The position numbers were made by a program, and so were the translations under genes. DNA of 64,000 nt from Novosphingobium guangzhouense. GTDB lineage: Bacteria; Pseudomonadota; Alphaproteobacteria; Sphingomonadales; Sphingomonadaceae. The notes beneath the pieces were generated by a model. It did not search any database and had not been told where the DNA came from. It worked only from the letters and a program-made list of their open reading frames with translations. The DNA is taken from NCBI RefSeq assembly GCF_002896965.1, contig NZ_LYMM01000001.1, positions 186,001 through 250,000 on the forward strand, in the 5' to 3' direction. This document shows positions 15,301-23,375 of the stretch, in pieces; position 1 is the stretch's first letter, and each line of letters begins with the position of its first letter.

Positions 15301-17424
15301 TCAGAACGAGTAAGTCAGACGCGCACCGTACGTACGCGGCGGAGCGAACTGGACAAGGTAAGCGCTGGCGTAGCCGGCGTTGGCATTCGCCGTCAGGATC
15401 GTCTTGTTCTCGATGTTGCGCACATATGCGGTGATCGAGAACGGACCGTCATCCGGCGTGTACGTGATCTGCGCGTCGCTCTTCCAGTAAGCGCCCTGCT
15501 GCTCTGCCGCCGTATTGTAGAAGGTGAAGTAGCTCTTCGACTGGTAGCGGGTCTGCACGCGCGGGGTCAGGGTGCCACCCAGCAGGTGGAAATCGTGCTG
15601 GATGCCCCCCGAAAGCGTCCATTCCGGAGCCTGCGTCAGACGGTTGCCGGAAAGATCGCTGGCCGCCGGGCAGGTATCTGCGGTGACGGTGCAGAATTCC
15701 GAATACTTGGCGTCAAGCCACGCAACGTTGGCATCGATGCGGGTGTCCGGCGTGACCTGCCACAGCGTTTCCAGTTCCGCACCCCACACGCGCGCCTTGC
15801 CCGCGTTGAGGGTGTAGACAAGCGCGGTAGCCGGATCTTCCTGCTGCGTCTGCAGATCGGAATAGTCGTAGTAGAAGCCGCTCAGGTTGACCTGCAGCGT
15901 GTTGTTGAGGAAGCGGTTCTTGGTGCCGATTTCGTAAGCGATGATCTGCTCGGGACCGAACGAGGAATTGGTGGTGTAGCCGCCCGCCTTGTAGCCCTTG
16001 TCGACCTTGGCATAGAACAGGTTGTCCGGCGTCACCTGATAGTTGGCGCCGAAATGCCAGGTAACCTGATCGCCCGAATAGTGGTTATCGAGGTCCGCAT
16101 AAGCGCCTGCGATATCGTTGTAGCCGACCTGGTACTTGTTGTCCTTGGTGTAGCGAACGCCTGCTTCAAGCTTCAGCTGATCGGTAACGTCGTAGCCGAC
16201 TTGCGCGAAGGCGGCCTTGGACTTGCTGCCAACGTCATAGTCGAACGTGTAATAATTGAACGGCGTGGTGCCGGCGTCGCCATGAACCTGGAAATAGGTC
16301 AGCAGCGCATCGGTTTCCTTGAAAAAGTATCCGCCGACCTGCCACGTAAAGCCCGTCTTGTTGTTCGAGCTGAGGCGCAGTTCGTAGTTCTGATCCTTGA
16401 CGTCTTCGTTCTGCTGGAAGCCGTAGTTGTAGACAGTGCCGCCGTCCTGATCGTTATCACGGTTCAGCGTCGACTTCTGGTATCCGCCGAAGAAGCTGAG
16501 CGTCGCGAAGTCCATGTCATAGGAGATCGCGCTGCGTACAGCCTTGGTGCGGATGCGGGTGTAGCCCTGATTGTTCAGTTCGAAACGCTTGGACGAACCG
16601 ATTTCCAGCGTGCCATCGTCGTTGACGTCACTGTAAGGCACCGCCTTGATGGTGGAGCCGACGCCGTCCACGCGGGTCATCTCGCCGGTGACGAGGATCG
16701 AAAGACGGCTGGTCGGAGTCCACAGCGCATGGACACGGCCGCCGGTGACATTGCCGTCATCGCCATCCTTGAGCCCCGGATTGTCGCGATACCCTTCATG
16801 GGTCTTGCGCGTGCCGGCAAAGCGGAAGCTCAGCGTGTCGCTGACGGGGACGGTTGCGCCGACGTCGAAGTTGAGCGTGCCGTAATTGCCGATTTCGGCC
16901 GCGGCATCGAGCTTCCAGTCGTCGGTCGGCTTTACCGTTGCAATGTTGACGGCGCCCGCCGTCGCGTTGCGGCCATAAAGAGTGCCCTGTGGACCGCGCA
17001 GCACTTCGATACGCTCGACGTCGAACATCGCCGCGTTGAGGGCGAATGCGCGCTGAAGATAGAAGTTGTCGACCGAAACGGCGACCGCCGGATCACCCGT
17101 TTCCGAGTAGTCGCGGCTCGACACACCGCGAATGGTGATCATGGTATTCGCGTTGTTCTGAGCAATGTTGACGGTGGGCGCGATGTTGGACAGCGCATTG
17201 ACGTCTGTAACGCCCGCCTTCGAGAGTTCCTCGCCGCTGGCGACAGTCATTGCGATCGGCGTGCTCTGGGCGCTCGTCTCGCGCTTGGTCGCGGTCACGA
17301 CGATCTCGCCGAGGCCCTCGGATGCCGCGTCGGCCGCAGGAGCGGAATCCTGCGCGAAAGCAGGCTGGGCGAAGGCCGCGGCGATGGAAAGCGCGCTGGC
17401 AGTAAACGTTAGACGCTTGAGCAA
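15301..17424 (-). CDS. TonB-dependent outer-membrane receptor
   Basis: 707 residues: signal peptide ending AFAQPAFA, a TonB-box-like segment EIVVTATKR, a plug domain with ITIRGVSSRDYS and RIEVLRGPQGTLYGRNATAGAVNI, and a beta-barrel ending in the usual aromatic residue (YGARLTYSF). It brings a substrate across the outer membrane at the expense of TonB energy. It is the first gene of the operon with the amidase and the RutA-like enzyme. Two LacI-type operators flank its promoter, which suggests that a sugar or glycoside acts as inducer. Confidence 0.95.
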   Translation of the reverse strand: MLKRLTFTASALSIAAAFAQPAFAQDSAPAADAASEGLGEIVVTATKRETSAQSTPIAMTVASGEELSKAGVTDVNALSNIAPTVNIAQNNANTMITIRGVSSRDYSETGDPAVAVSVDNFYLQRAFALNAAMFDVERIEVLRGPQGTLYGRNATAGAVNIATVKPTDDWKLDAAAEIGNYGTLNFDVGATVPVSDTLSFRFAGTRKTHEGYRDNPGLKDGDDGNVTGGRVHALWTPTSRLSILVTGEMTRVDGVGSTIKAVPYSDVNDDGTLEIGSSKRFELNNQGYTRIRTKAVRSAISYDMDFATLSFFGGYQKSTLNRDNDQDGGTVYNYGFQQNEDVKDQNYELRLSSNNKTGFTWQVGGYFFKETDALLTYFQVHGDAGTTPFNYYTFDYDVGSKSKAAFAQVGYDVTDQLKLEAGVRYTKDNKYQVGYNDIAGAYADLDNHYSGDQVTWHFGANYQVTPDNLFYAKVDKGYKAGGYTTNSSFGPEQIIAYEIGTKNRFLNNTLQVNLSGFYYDYSDLQTQQEDPATALVYTLNAGKARVWGAELETLWQVTPDTRIDANVAWLDAKYSEFCTVTADTCPAASDLSGNRLTQAPEWTLSGGIQHDFHLLGGTLTPRVQTRYQSKSYFTFYNTAAEQQGAYWKSDAQITYTPDDGPFSITAYVRNIENKTILTANANAGYASAYLVQFAPPRTYGARLTYSF

Positions 17425-17456
17425 GATTGGAACTCCCTGTGACCCGTTCTCGAATG

Positions 17457-17476
17457 ATTGACGTTTTCATTACAAT
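17457..17476. promoter_or_regulatory. LacI-type operator, downstream of receptor promoter
   Basis: The core ACGTTTTCAT (17461-17470) is the reverse of ATGAAAACGT, shared with the sites at 17580 and 4746. Outer bases ATTG...CAAT add symmetry. It lies 33 bases before the receptor ATG, downstream of the proposed -10 box, in a position to block elongation. Confidence 0.55.
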
Positions 17477-17543
17477 GACCGATTCGCGGATGAATGCAAG
17501 CAGCCCTTTTCGGCGCACATTGGGATGATGTTGCATATCATTG

Positions 17544-17549
17544 ATTATA
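17544..17549 (-). promoter_or_regulatory. Candidate -10 box for TonB receptor operon
   Basis: TATAAT on the minus strand, with a poor TTGCTA about 20 bases upstream (17570-17575). It would place the transcript start near 17537, about 113 bases before the receptor ATG. The two operators lie on each side. Confidence 0.4.
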
Positions 17550-17576
17550 TGACGTTTTTTAAAGATCATTAGCAAG

Positions 17577-17592
17577 GTAACGTTTTCATTAC
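17577..17592. promoter_or_regulatory. LacI-type operator, upstream of receptor promoter
   Basis: GTAACGTTTTCATTAC has inverted GTAACG/CATTAC half-sites around TTTT. It lies upstream of the -10 box at 17544. Its centre is about 118 bases from that of the 17457 site, close to 11 helical turns, so one repressor tetramer could loop the promoter. Confidence 0.6.
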
Positions 17593-17861
17593 GCCATGAA
17601 GCGTCGCGCCGAAATGTGGCTGGAATTAGCCAGATCCCAAGGATTACAACGCCGTAGCGGCGGCGCCATGCACGCCATTGGTAAGCCGCAGTTCCCCCCG
17701 AATCGTCCCTTATGAGTGAAGCGCCGCTTTATCGTCGCACGGCCTTCCCGATCGCAGCGGAACGCGCAGGCTTGGCGGCATTTTGGCCGCTGATCAGACA
17801 AATCTGAGCAGGAGCCAGCCCGTCCGGGCCGGCGGGAGTACCAACTCGGCGATCTCACTTA

Positions 17862-17875
17862 TGTAATCGTTACCA
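17862..17875. promoter_or_regulatory. LacI-type operator before Gfo/Idh gene
   Basis: TGTAATCGTTACCA carries GTAA/TTAC half-sites around TCG and agrees well with the LacI-family consensus. It lies about 130 bases upstream of the Gfo/Idh/MocA start at 18004. Confidence 0.6.
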
Positions 17876-17964
17876 GTTCAAAGCGCAGCGCTTAAGAGTT
17901 GATCAGGGGGCAGCAGGCGGTACATCCGGTTTTGCGCCCTCAAAGGCAAAGGGGCCGAAACCGG

Positions 17965-17995
17965 AAGGCCGCAAGAAAAGGCCGCAAGAAAAGGA
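17965..17995. repeat. 13-base tandem repeat ending in a ribosome-binding site
   Basis: AAGGCCGCAAGAA occurs at 17965-17977 and 17978-17990. The partial third copy AAGGA (17991-17995) is the Shine-Dalgarno sequence of the gene starting at 18004. Confidence 0.6.
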
Positions 17996-18003
17996 TCGCA
18001 ATC

Positions 18004-19071
18004 GTGAACAAGTCAGGCCGCCCTTTCCGAGTTGGCCTTCTTGGCTACGGATTTGCCGGGAAGACCTTCCACGCGCCGCTGATCGCCGCGTGCGAGAGCC
18101 TTTCGCTTCACGCGGTCGCCTCTCGCGATGCGGCCAAGGTCCATGCGGACTTTCCGGACGCCACGGTGTATCGCGCGCCCGAAGATCTGATCGCGGACGA
18201 CATGATCGACCTTGTAGTCATCGCGACCCCCAACGACACTCATGCCCCCCTTGCCCGCGCGGCGCTGGAGGCCGGGCGCGATGTCGTGGTCGACAAGCCT
18301 TTTGCGCTGAATCTGGAGGAAGCGCGCGGCTTGATCGCGCTTGCCAAGGCGCGTGGCCGGCAGCTTCAGGTGTTCCATAACCGCCGCTGGGACAGCGATT
18401 TTCTTACCATACGCCGCGCCATTGAATCAGGGCTGCTGCGCCGCGTCACACATTTCGAATCCCGTATCGACCGGTTCCGCCCGCAAGTGCGCGACCGCTG
18501 GCGAGAGCATGCCGTACCCGGCGCAGGCATCTGGTTCGACCTTGGCCCGCACATGGTCGATCAGGCGCTGGCGCTGTTCGGCCTGCCTGACAGCGTTACC
18601 GCCAGCATCGCCACGCAGCGTGACGGCGCGCAGATCGACGACTGGGCCCATGCCGTGCTCAACTACGGAGAGCGACGCGTCATCATCCATGCAGGGATGC
18701 TGGTGGCGGGGGGATCTGCGCGCTTCACCGTTCACGGCACCGGCGGCAGTGCGGTCAAGGCGAAGGCCGATGGCCAGGAAGCGCAGTTGCTGTCCGGAAT
18801 ACGGCCCGGAGCACCGGGATGGGGAGAGGACGCCGACGATCTCATCTTTTTCAGCGGCTCTGGCGAACCCCGCACGATCGCGGCCACTGCGGGCGACCAG
18901 CGCGGGTTCTATACCGCCGTCGCCTCAGCCCTTGCCGGAGAAGGCCCGCTGCCGGTACGCCCGATCGAAGCCCTTGCGGTGATGGCCGTGCTGGAAGCAG
19001 GCGCTGCATCCGCCCGCGATGGTTGCACCATGCAATTGCCCCTCACGCCCGATGAGCGCGCTCTCTGGTAG
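18004..19071 (+). CDS. YdgJ-like Gfo/Idh/MocA dehydrogenase
   Basis: 355 residues from GTG 18004, with AAAGGA eight bases ahead. It is strikingly like E. coli YdgJ along its length: VGLLGYGFAGKTFHAPLI, VVVDKPFALNLEEAR, QVFHNRRWDSDF, DRFRPQVRDRWRE, and the histidine segment WFDLGPHMVDQAL. Family members oxidise inositols or glucosides with NAD(P). It is divergent from the TonB receptor operon and preceded by a LacI-type operator. It therefore probably acts on the sugar part of what the receptor imports. It differs from the Gfo/Idh protein at 3564, so two oxidations or substrates are likely. Confidence 0.92.
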   Translation: MNKSGRPFRVGLLGYGFAGKTFHAPLIAACESLSLHAVASRDAAKVHADFPDATVYRAPEDLIADDMIDLVVIATPNDTHAPLARAALEAGRDVVVDKPFALNLEEARGLIALAKARGRQLQVFHNRRWDSDFLTIRRAIESGLLRRVTHFESRIDRFRPQVRDRWREHAVPGAGIWFDLGPHMVDQALALFGLPDSVTASIATQRDGAQIDDWAHAVLNYGERRVIIHAGMLVAGGSARFTVHGTGGSAVKAKADGQEAQLLSGIRPGAPGWGEDADDLIFFSGSGEPRTIAATAGDQRGFYTAVASALAGEGPLPVRPIEALAVMAVLEAGAASARDGCTMQLPLTPDERALW

Positions 19072-19074
19072 CGG

Positions 19075-22000
19075 TCATCGGGCCGCTGCGGTGGCGGAGA
19101 CGGAGCCGGTACGCTCCAGTTTGCCCCACCCCACTATCCAGCCGGCAATGGCAGATGCGATTGCGCGCAGCACGACCCAGTACATGATCTGGCGATAGAC
19201 AAGGCGCTGCGCGACCAGCAGATGCGCTGGATAGCGAACACGCGCTCCGTCGAGGCGGTAGGCAATCCAGCCGCAGAGCACATCTATCGCGGTGAAGGCC
19301 ATCCAATAGGCTCCCATCATGCCGACATCCCCGCTCGTCTGCGCCCCGCCGTGGGCCGAAACGCGCAGAGCCGTGCCGATGATCGAGACGATCAGCGCAA
19401 GGTCGATCAAGGGCGAAATCGCTGCGAAAGCGATCTGGAACAGCCATGCCTGTGGCAGCCCCACAAGGCCAAGCCCGGCCGGCCTGCGCGTGCGGATGAC
19501 CGCGCGGTGCTTCCAAAGGCACTGCAGCGTTCCGAAAGCCCAGCGAAAGCGCTGCCGGGCCAGGGCGCTGAAACTTTCGGGCGCCTCGGTCCAGGCCACG
19601 GCGCGCGGATCGTAGGTGACGCGCCAACCGGCGCGCTGAATGGCGATGGTAAGATCCTGATCCTCGGCCAGCGTATCTTCGGGATAGCCTCCAACGCAGT
19701 CCAGAGCCGCACGCCGCCAAGCGCCGACAGCACCCGGCACTACGGTCATCGCATCGAACCCGGCCAGCGCCCGACGCTCAAGGTTCTGCGCGGTTATATA
19801 TTCGACCGCCTGCCAGCGGGTGACCAGATTGACCCGGTTGCCCACCCGTGCATCCCCGGCGACCGCGCCCAGTTGCGGGTCTGCGAACCAGCGCGCAAGT
19901 CGGCGGATCGTTTCGGGTTCGAACTGGGTATCGGCATCAAGCGCGATGATGACCTCGCCGGTGGCTTGCGCAAGCGCACGATTGAGCGCGCTGGCCTTGC
20001 CCCCGTTCTTCAGCGTCAGCAACGTCACACGCGGATCGTGTCCGAAGGTGGACTGCACGATCCGGCTTGTGGCATCCTTCGATCCGTCATCGGCCACGAT
20101 GACATGCAAGTCAGGATAATCGCTGGCCAGCACACGCGCGACGGAAGCGGCGATCACGCGCTCTTCGTTGTAAGCCGGGATGACGACCGAAACGGCGGGC
20201 TCGAAATGCGGAGGGTCCGGGCGGCGACGGCGGCTCTGATACCAGGCAAGCGCAGCCATTATCACCGCCCGCGCAATGCCGAGAGAGATCGCGAGGTAGA
20301 ATATCCAGGCGAGCACCGCCGCCACGGCCATCAATGCCACGAAAGCGGCAACATCCACGCGCACCGCAGCAAGATCGGTCGTCGAGATTGCAGGCATCGC
20401 GCGCGCCTGCGGGATGCCGACAAGCTGTGAAGCAGTAACAAACGTGTAGCCTTCGGCCTTCAGTGCCTTGATGATGCGCGGAAGCGCGGCCACGGTTTGC
20501 GCACGGTCGCCACCACCATCATGCAGCAGGACGACGTTGGTTGCATTCTGCGGTGTCGCGGAGTGCACCTGGCGAAGTACCTGATCGACGATCTCGTCCT
20601 CTCCCGGCCGTTGCCAGTCGTTGGGGTCCACGTGGAGGCCCACGACCGTATAGCCCGCTTGCTGGGCAGCAAGCGCCGGGCCGAGTTCGTCCGGCGTGGT
20701 AGGCTCCGCATCCCCGAAGTAAGGCGCGCGAAACAAGGTCATGCTGCGCCCTGTGTAGGCTTCGACCAGCCGCTGGGTGGCGTTCAGTTCCAGCCGTGTC
20801 TGACGTGGCCCTGCATTGGCAAGGTTGGGATGGGTATAAGTGTGGTTGCCCAGTTCGTCTCCATCGGCAACGATACGCTTGAGCAAGCCGGGGCTGCCAA
20901 GGGCATTTTCCCCGATCACGAAGAATGTTGCAGGCACATGTGCCGCTTCCAGTTCACGCAGGATCAGCGGGGTCCATTTGGGATCGGGTCCGTCATCGAA
21001 AGTAAGCGCGATCCGTTTGGCATCGGCACCGCCCGAACGCTGGACCACGTAAGGTGTGGGCAGAGCAGCGTATGCTTCCTGATGGATAACGCCATTGGCA
21101 TCGAAGCCTACTGTGCGGCGTCCATCACGCGGAGTGGCCGTGATGCGCAGGATTTCTCCCGAACCTTCGATATCGGCGCTGCTGAGCGCCCGAGGCGTCG
21201 AAAGGTCCGGGGCTCCGCCCTTGCGGAACGCGTTAAGATCATTCCAGAATCCGGAATCCTCGGTGCCCAGCCGCCAGAGCGCCATGTCCCGTATGCCAAG
21301 GCGCCGCAACGCAGCCAGTTCGTTCCAGCTTGCGGCGGCATCGAGCATCCAGATCGTATGATGCGCCTGATCGTCGTCATAGGCGAAGGCCGAATTGCCG
21401 CTTTCCGGGTCAAAGACGATCTTCGCATCGCTGTCATGCGCGGCAAGCCATGCATCCTCGATAGCAAGGGCATCCGTGTCCTTGCCGTGCCAGTCATAGG
21501 CATAGCTACCCAGCGCGATGACAAGGTGATCGGGACCGATGCGTCTGAGCGCGCTTTGCACTTCATGGATGAACCACCCCTGGGCGGCGATCGGACCGGG
21601 CGTGCCGCCCTCCCAATGCTGGTCATACGCCATGAAGATGACCTTGTCGGTCACTTTGGCCAGGGATTGAAGCGGCCAGCCTCCCTCGTCATCGGCAGGC
21701 GTCGTCACGGCCAGCGACGTCCCCTTGGGCATGGCCGCGTGCAGGCTGCGCAGGAAAGCAAGGTAATCGGGCATGGCACGCGCCGGAAGCGCCTCAAGGT
21801 CCATTACGAGGCCCGCATAACGCCCCTGCGCAACGGCTCCGCCGAGGCGTTTGGCCAGCGCGAGGCGCTGTGTCCGATCATGCAGCAGCGCGGCTGTTCC
21901 AACGCCGTCCCATCCATCGGTCCCGACGTTCTGGACCATCGGCAGAACCTTGAAATGGTGCGACTGGCCAGCGACGAGCCGGTCGAACCGGGCGTCCGGC

Positions 22001-22383
22001 TCAACCGTAACAGCGTGCCGTGGCCCGGCAATGTTGATCAGCGCAGGCACTACCCAGTCAAGATCATTGCCGTGATGCACCAGAGACAGAAAGCTGGCAT
22101 CGTTGTTGGGCAAATAGAAACCGATGCTCAACGGCTTCTGCCCAGGCCCTTTCCGGCCACGCGGCAGCCATGACTTCAGCTCATGCCTGAAGGCGCCGCC
22201 ATGCAACGTGGAGGGCTTCAGGCGCGGTGTCGGCAATTCCAGCTCACGCTGCGTCGGCACCGCAACAAGGGTTGTTGCGAATGCAGCTGCCCCCAGCAGG
22301 ACAAGGATGAGAAGCACGGCAACGACACCGCGCGCCCAGCGGCTGCGGCGGCCGGTGGGGTCATAGAATATGGGGCTGCTCAT
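19075..22383 (-). CDS. GH18-like / polysaccharide deacetylase / GT2 fusion protein
   Basis: 1102 residues with one N-terminal membrane anchor (about 17-40) and three catalytic regions. Residues about 85-400: GH18-like barrel with the DxE pair in GLVMDLEAL. About 450-650: NodB-type deacetylase with all motifs (LTFDDGPD, HTYTH, RAPYFGD, DPNDW, LLHDGGG). After a membrane segment near 690, about 735-960: processive GT2 glycosyltransferase with VIPAYNEE, DDGSKD, DADTQF, TLAEDQD and QRFRW, then C-terminal helices. It probably makes, deacetylates and trims a beta-linked N-acetylhexosamine polymer, like PgaC and PgaB in one chain. It ends 4 bases from the end of the convergent Gfo/Idh gene. Confidence 0.9.
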   Translation of the reverse strand: MSSPIFYDPTGRRSRWARGVVAVLLILVLLGAAAFATTLVAVPTQRELELPTPRLKPSTLHGGAFRHELKSWLPRGRKGPGQKPLSIGFYLPNNDASFLSLVHHGNDLDWVVPALINIAGPRHAVTVEPDARFDRLVAGQSHHFKVLPMVQNVGTDGWDGVGTAALLHDRTQRLALAKRLGGAVAQGRYAGLVMDLEALPARAMPDYLAFLRSLHAAMPKGTSLAVTTPADDEGGWPLQSLAKVTDKVIFMAYDQHWEGGTPGPIAAQGWFIHEVQSALRRIGPDHLVIALGSYAYDWHGKDTDALAIEDAWLAAHDSDAKIVFDPESGNSAFAYDDDQAHHTIWMLDAAASWNELAALRRLGIRDMALWRLGTEDSGFWNDLNAFRKGGAPDLSTPRALSSADIEGSGEILRITATPRDGRRTVGFDANGVIHQEAYAALPTPYVVQRSGGADAKRIALTFDDGPDPKWTPLILRELEAAHVPATFFVIGENALGSPGLLKRIVADGDELGNHTYTHPNLANAGPRQTRLELNATQRLVEAYTGRSMTLFRAPYFGDAEPTTPDELGPALAAQQAGYTVVGLHVDPNDWQRPGEDEIVDQVLRQVHSATPQNATNVVLLHDGGGDRAQTVAALPRIIKALKAEGYTFVTASQLVGIPQARAMPAISTTDLAAVRVDVAAFVALMAVAAVLAWIFYLAISLGIARAVIMAALAWYQSRRRRPDPPHFEPAVSVVIPAYNEERVIAASVARVLASDYPDLHVIVADDGSKDATSRIVQSTFGHDPRVTLLTLKNGGKASALNRALAQATGEVIIALDADTQFEPETIRRLARWFADPQLGAVAGDARVGNRVNLVTRWQAVEYITAQNLERRALAGFDAMTVVPGAVGAWRRAALDCVGGYPEDTLAEDQDLTIAIQRAGWRVTYDPRAVAWTEAPESFSALARQRFRWAFGTLQCLWKHRAVIRTRRPAGLGLVGLPQAWLFQIAFAAISPLIDLALIVSIIGTALRVSAHGGAQTSGDVGMMGAYWMAFTAIDVLCGWIAYRLDGARVRYPAHLLVAQRLVYRQIMYWVVLRAIASAIAGWIVGWGKLERTGSVSATAAAR

Positions 22384-22643
22384 ATCGTCACATGTCCGGG
22401 GGATAGGGTATGCTCAGGCGATAGGCCCGGCACTTTCTTCGCGACCTGATCGGCGTCTTAAATTTTCGTCATGTTCGATGGCTCAGCCCATCATGCCGGA
22501 TCGGAACCATCGGCGCATTGCGGGCAAGCGCCGAAGATCGCAGCCGCAGACCTTGCAACGGCAGGTCTGTATGCCCAGCGCATCGACCACGAACTTTCGA
22601 GGAGCGACATGCCGTTCGGCCCGGCAATCAGCCAGTGTCCCGC

Positions 22644-23375
22644 TCATGGCCGAAGCCCTGCCCGCGGCGCGGCTTCCCGCAGCGCGGCAATCGTCGTTGC
22701 CATGAGGCGCGCAGCGTCATGATTGAGGTAGTGGTCACCGGACAGCCCGATCACCCTTGCCCGTCCCTGCAGGGAAGGACACAGACTGTCCCTTTCTGCC
22801 AGCCCATAGACGCAGATGATCGGAGCCCAGTTGATCCGGCGCATCGCAGGCAATGGTCGCGCGTCCGGCTGGCCGGTATAGGCAAGACCAGCCGGATCGG
22901 CGCGAAAATAGACGTCGTGGGCGGGTACAGTCAGATCTATGGCAAGAACCCGGCGGCGAAGGTCCGGCGGCAGATCGGGGGCGCTTGTCGCAAGGATATC
23001 GGCGCCATACGACTGGCCCATCAGTATCACCCGGCGCGCCCCGGTCCGCGCCATGGCAAGACGGATGGCGCCGGCCAACACGGTATCCACATCGGCACGT
23101 GTACGGTGCGCGGCGAAGACGACCGGCGACGCCACGCCGACAACGGGCACTCCCTTGGCTGCGATCGCGGCAGCGACATTCGCTCCCATGCCAAAGCGAA
23201 AACCCATGTCGCCGGACAGAAATACTGCGGCGACACGCGGATGAGGCGCACTGCCCGGAAACATCTCTACAGGCCGGGTGCCAAGCAGCCCCAGCATCGG
23301 CGCGGCCAGTGCCCCGGCGCCCAGCACGGCCACCACCAGAAGCGCCAGGACAAAACGGGTGCGAAGGCGCGTCAT
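22644..23375 (-). CDS. acvB: AcvB/VirJ-like serine hydrolase
   Basis: 243 residues with an N-terminal signal/anchor (FVLALLVVAVLGAGALAAP), then an alpha/beta hydrolase of the VirJ family: FLSGDMGFRFGMGANVA, nucleophile elbow LMGQSYGAD, and a C-terminal His in SGDHYLNHD. In Agrobacterium, AcvB is a periplasmic hydrolase of lysyl-phosphatidylglycerol encoded with the MprF homologue LpiA. Here its start overlaps the stop of mprF by four bases, the same pairing. It lacks the longer N-terminal half of AcvB, so its size is closer to VirJ. Role inferred from pairing: it removes or balances the aminoacylated lipid. Confidence 0.82.
   Translation of the reverse strand: MTRLRTRFVLALLVVAVLGAGALAAPMLGLLGTRPVEMFPGSAPHPRVAAVFLSGDMGFRFGMGANVAAAIAAKGVPVVGVASPVVFAAHRTRADVDTVLAGAIRLAMARTGARRVILMGQSYGADILATSAPDLPPDLRRRVLAIDLTVPAHDVYFRADPAGLAYTGQPDARPLPAMRRINWAPIICVYGLAERDSLCPSLQGRARVIGLSGDHYLNHDAARLMATTIAALREAAPRAGLRP

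Larger units (their letters stand above)
17425..18003. other. Divergent regulatory region, TonB receptor / Gfo-Idh gene
   Basis: A 579-base gap without a credible gene. It holds a minus-strand -10 box, three LacI-type operators (17461, 17580, 17862) and a short tandem repeat just before the Gfo/Idh start. The base composition is lower in GC than the surrounding genes, as expected for a promoter region. Confidence 0.7.

Noticed and set aside
14878..17412. 844-residue open frame antisense to the TonB receptor
   Set aside because: A high-GC mirror frame. The minus strand has a complete receptor with signal peptide, plug and terminal aromatic residue.
17589..17858. Small minus-strand frame in the receptor upstream region
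   Set aside because: It has no ribosome-binding site or recognisable domain and lies among operators in a promoter region.
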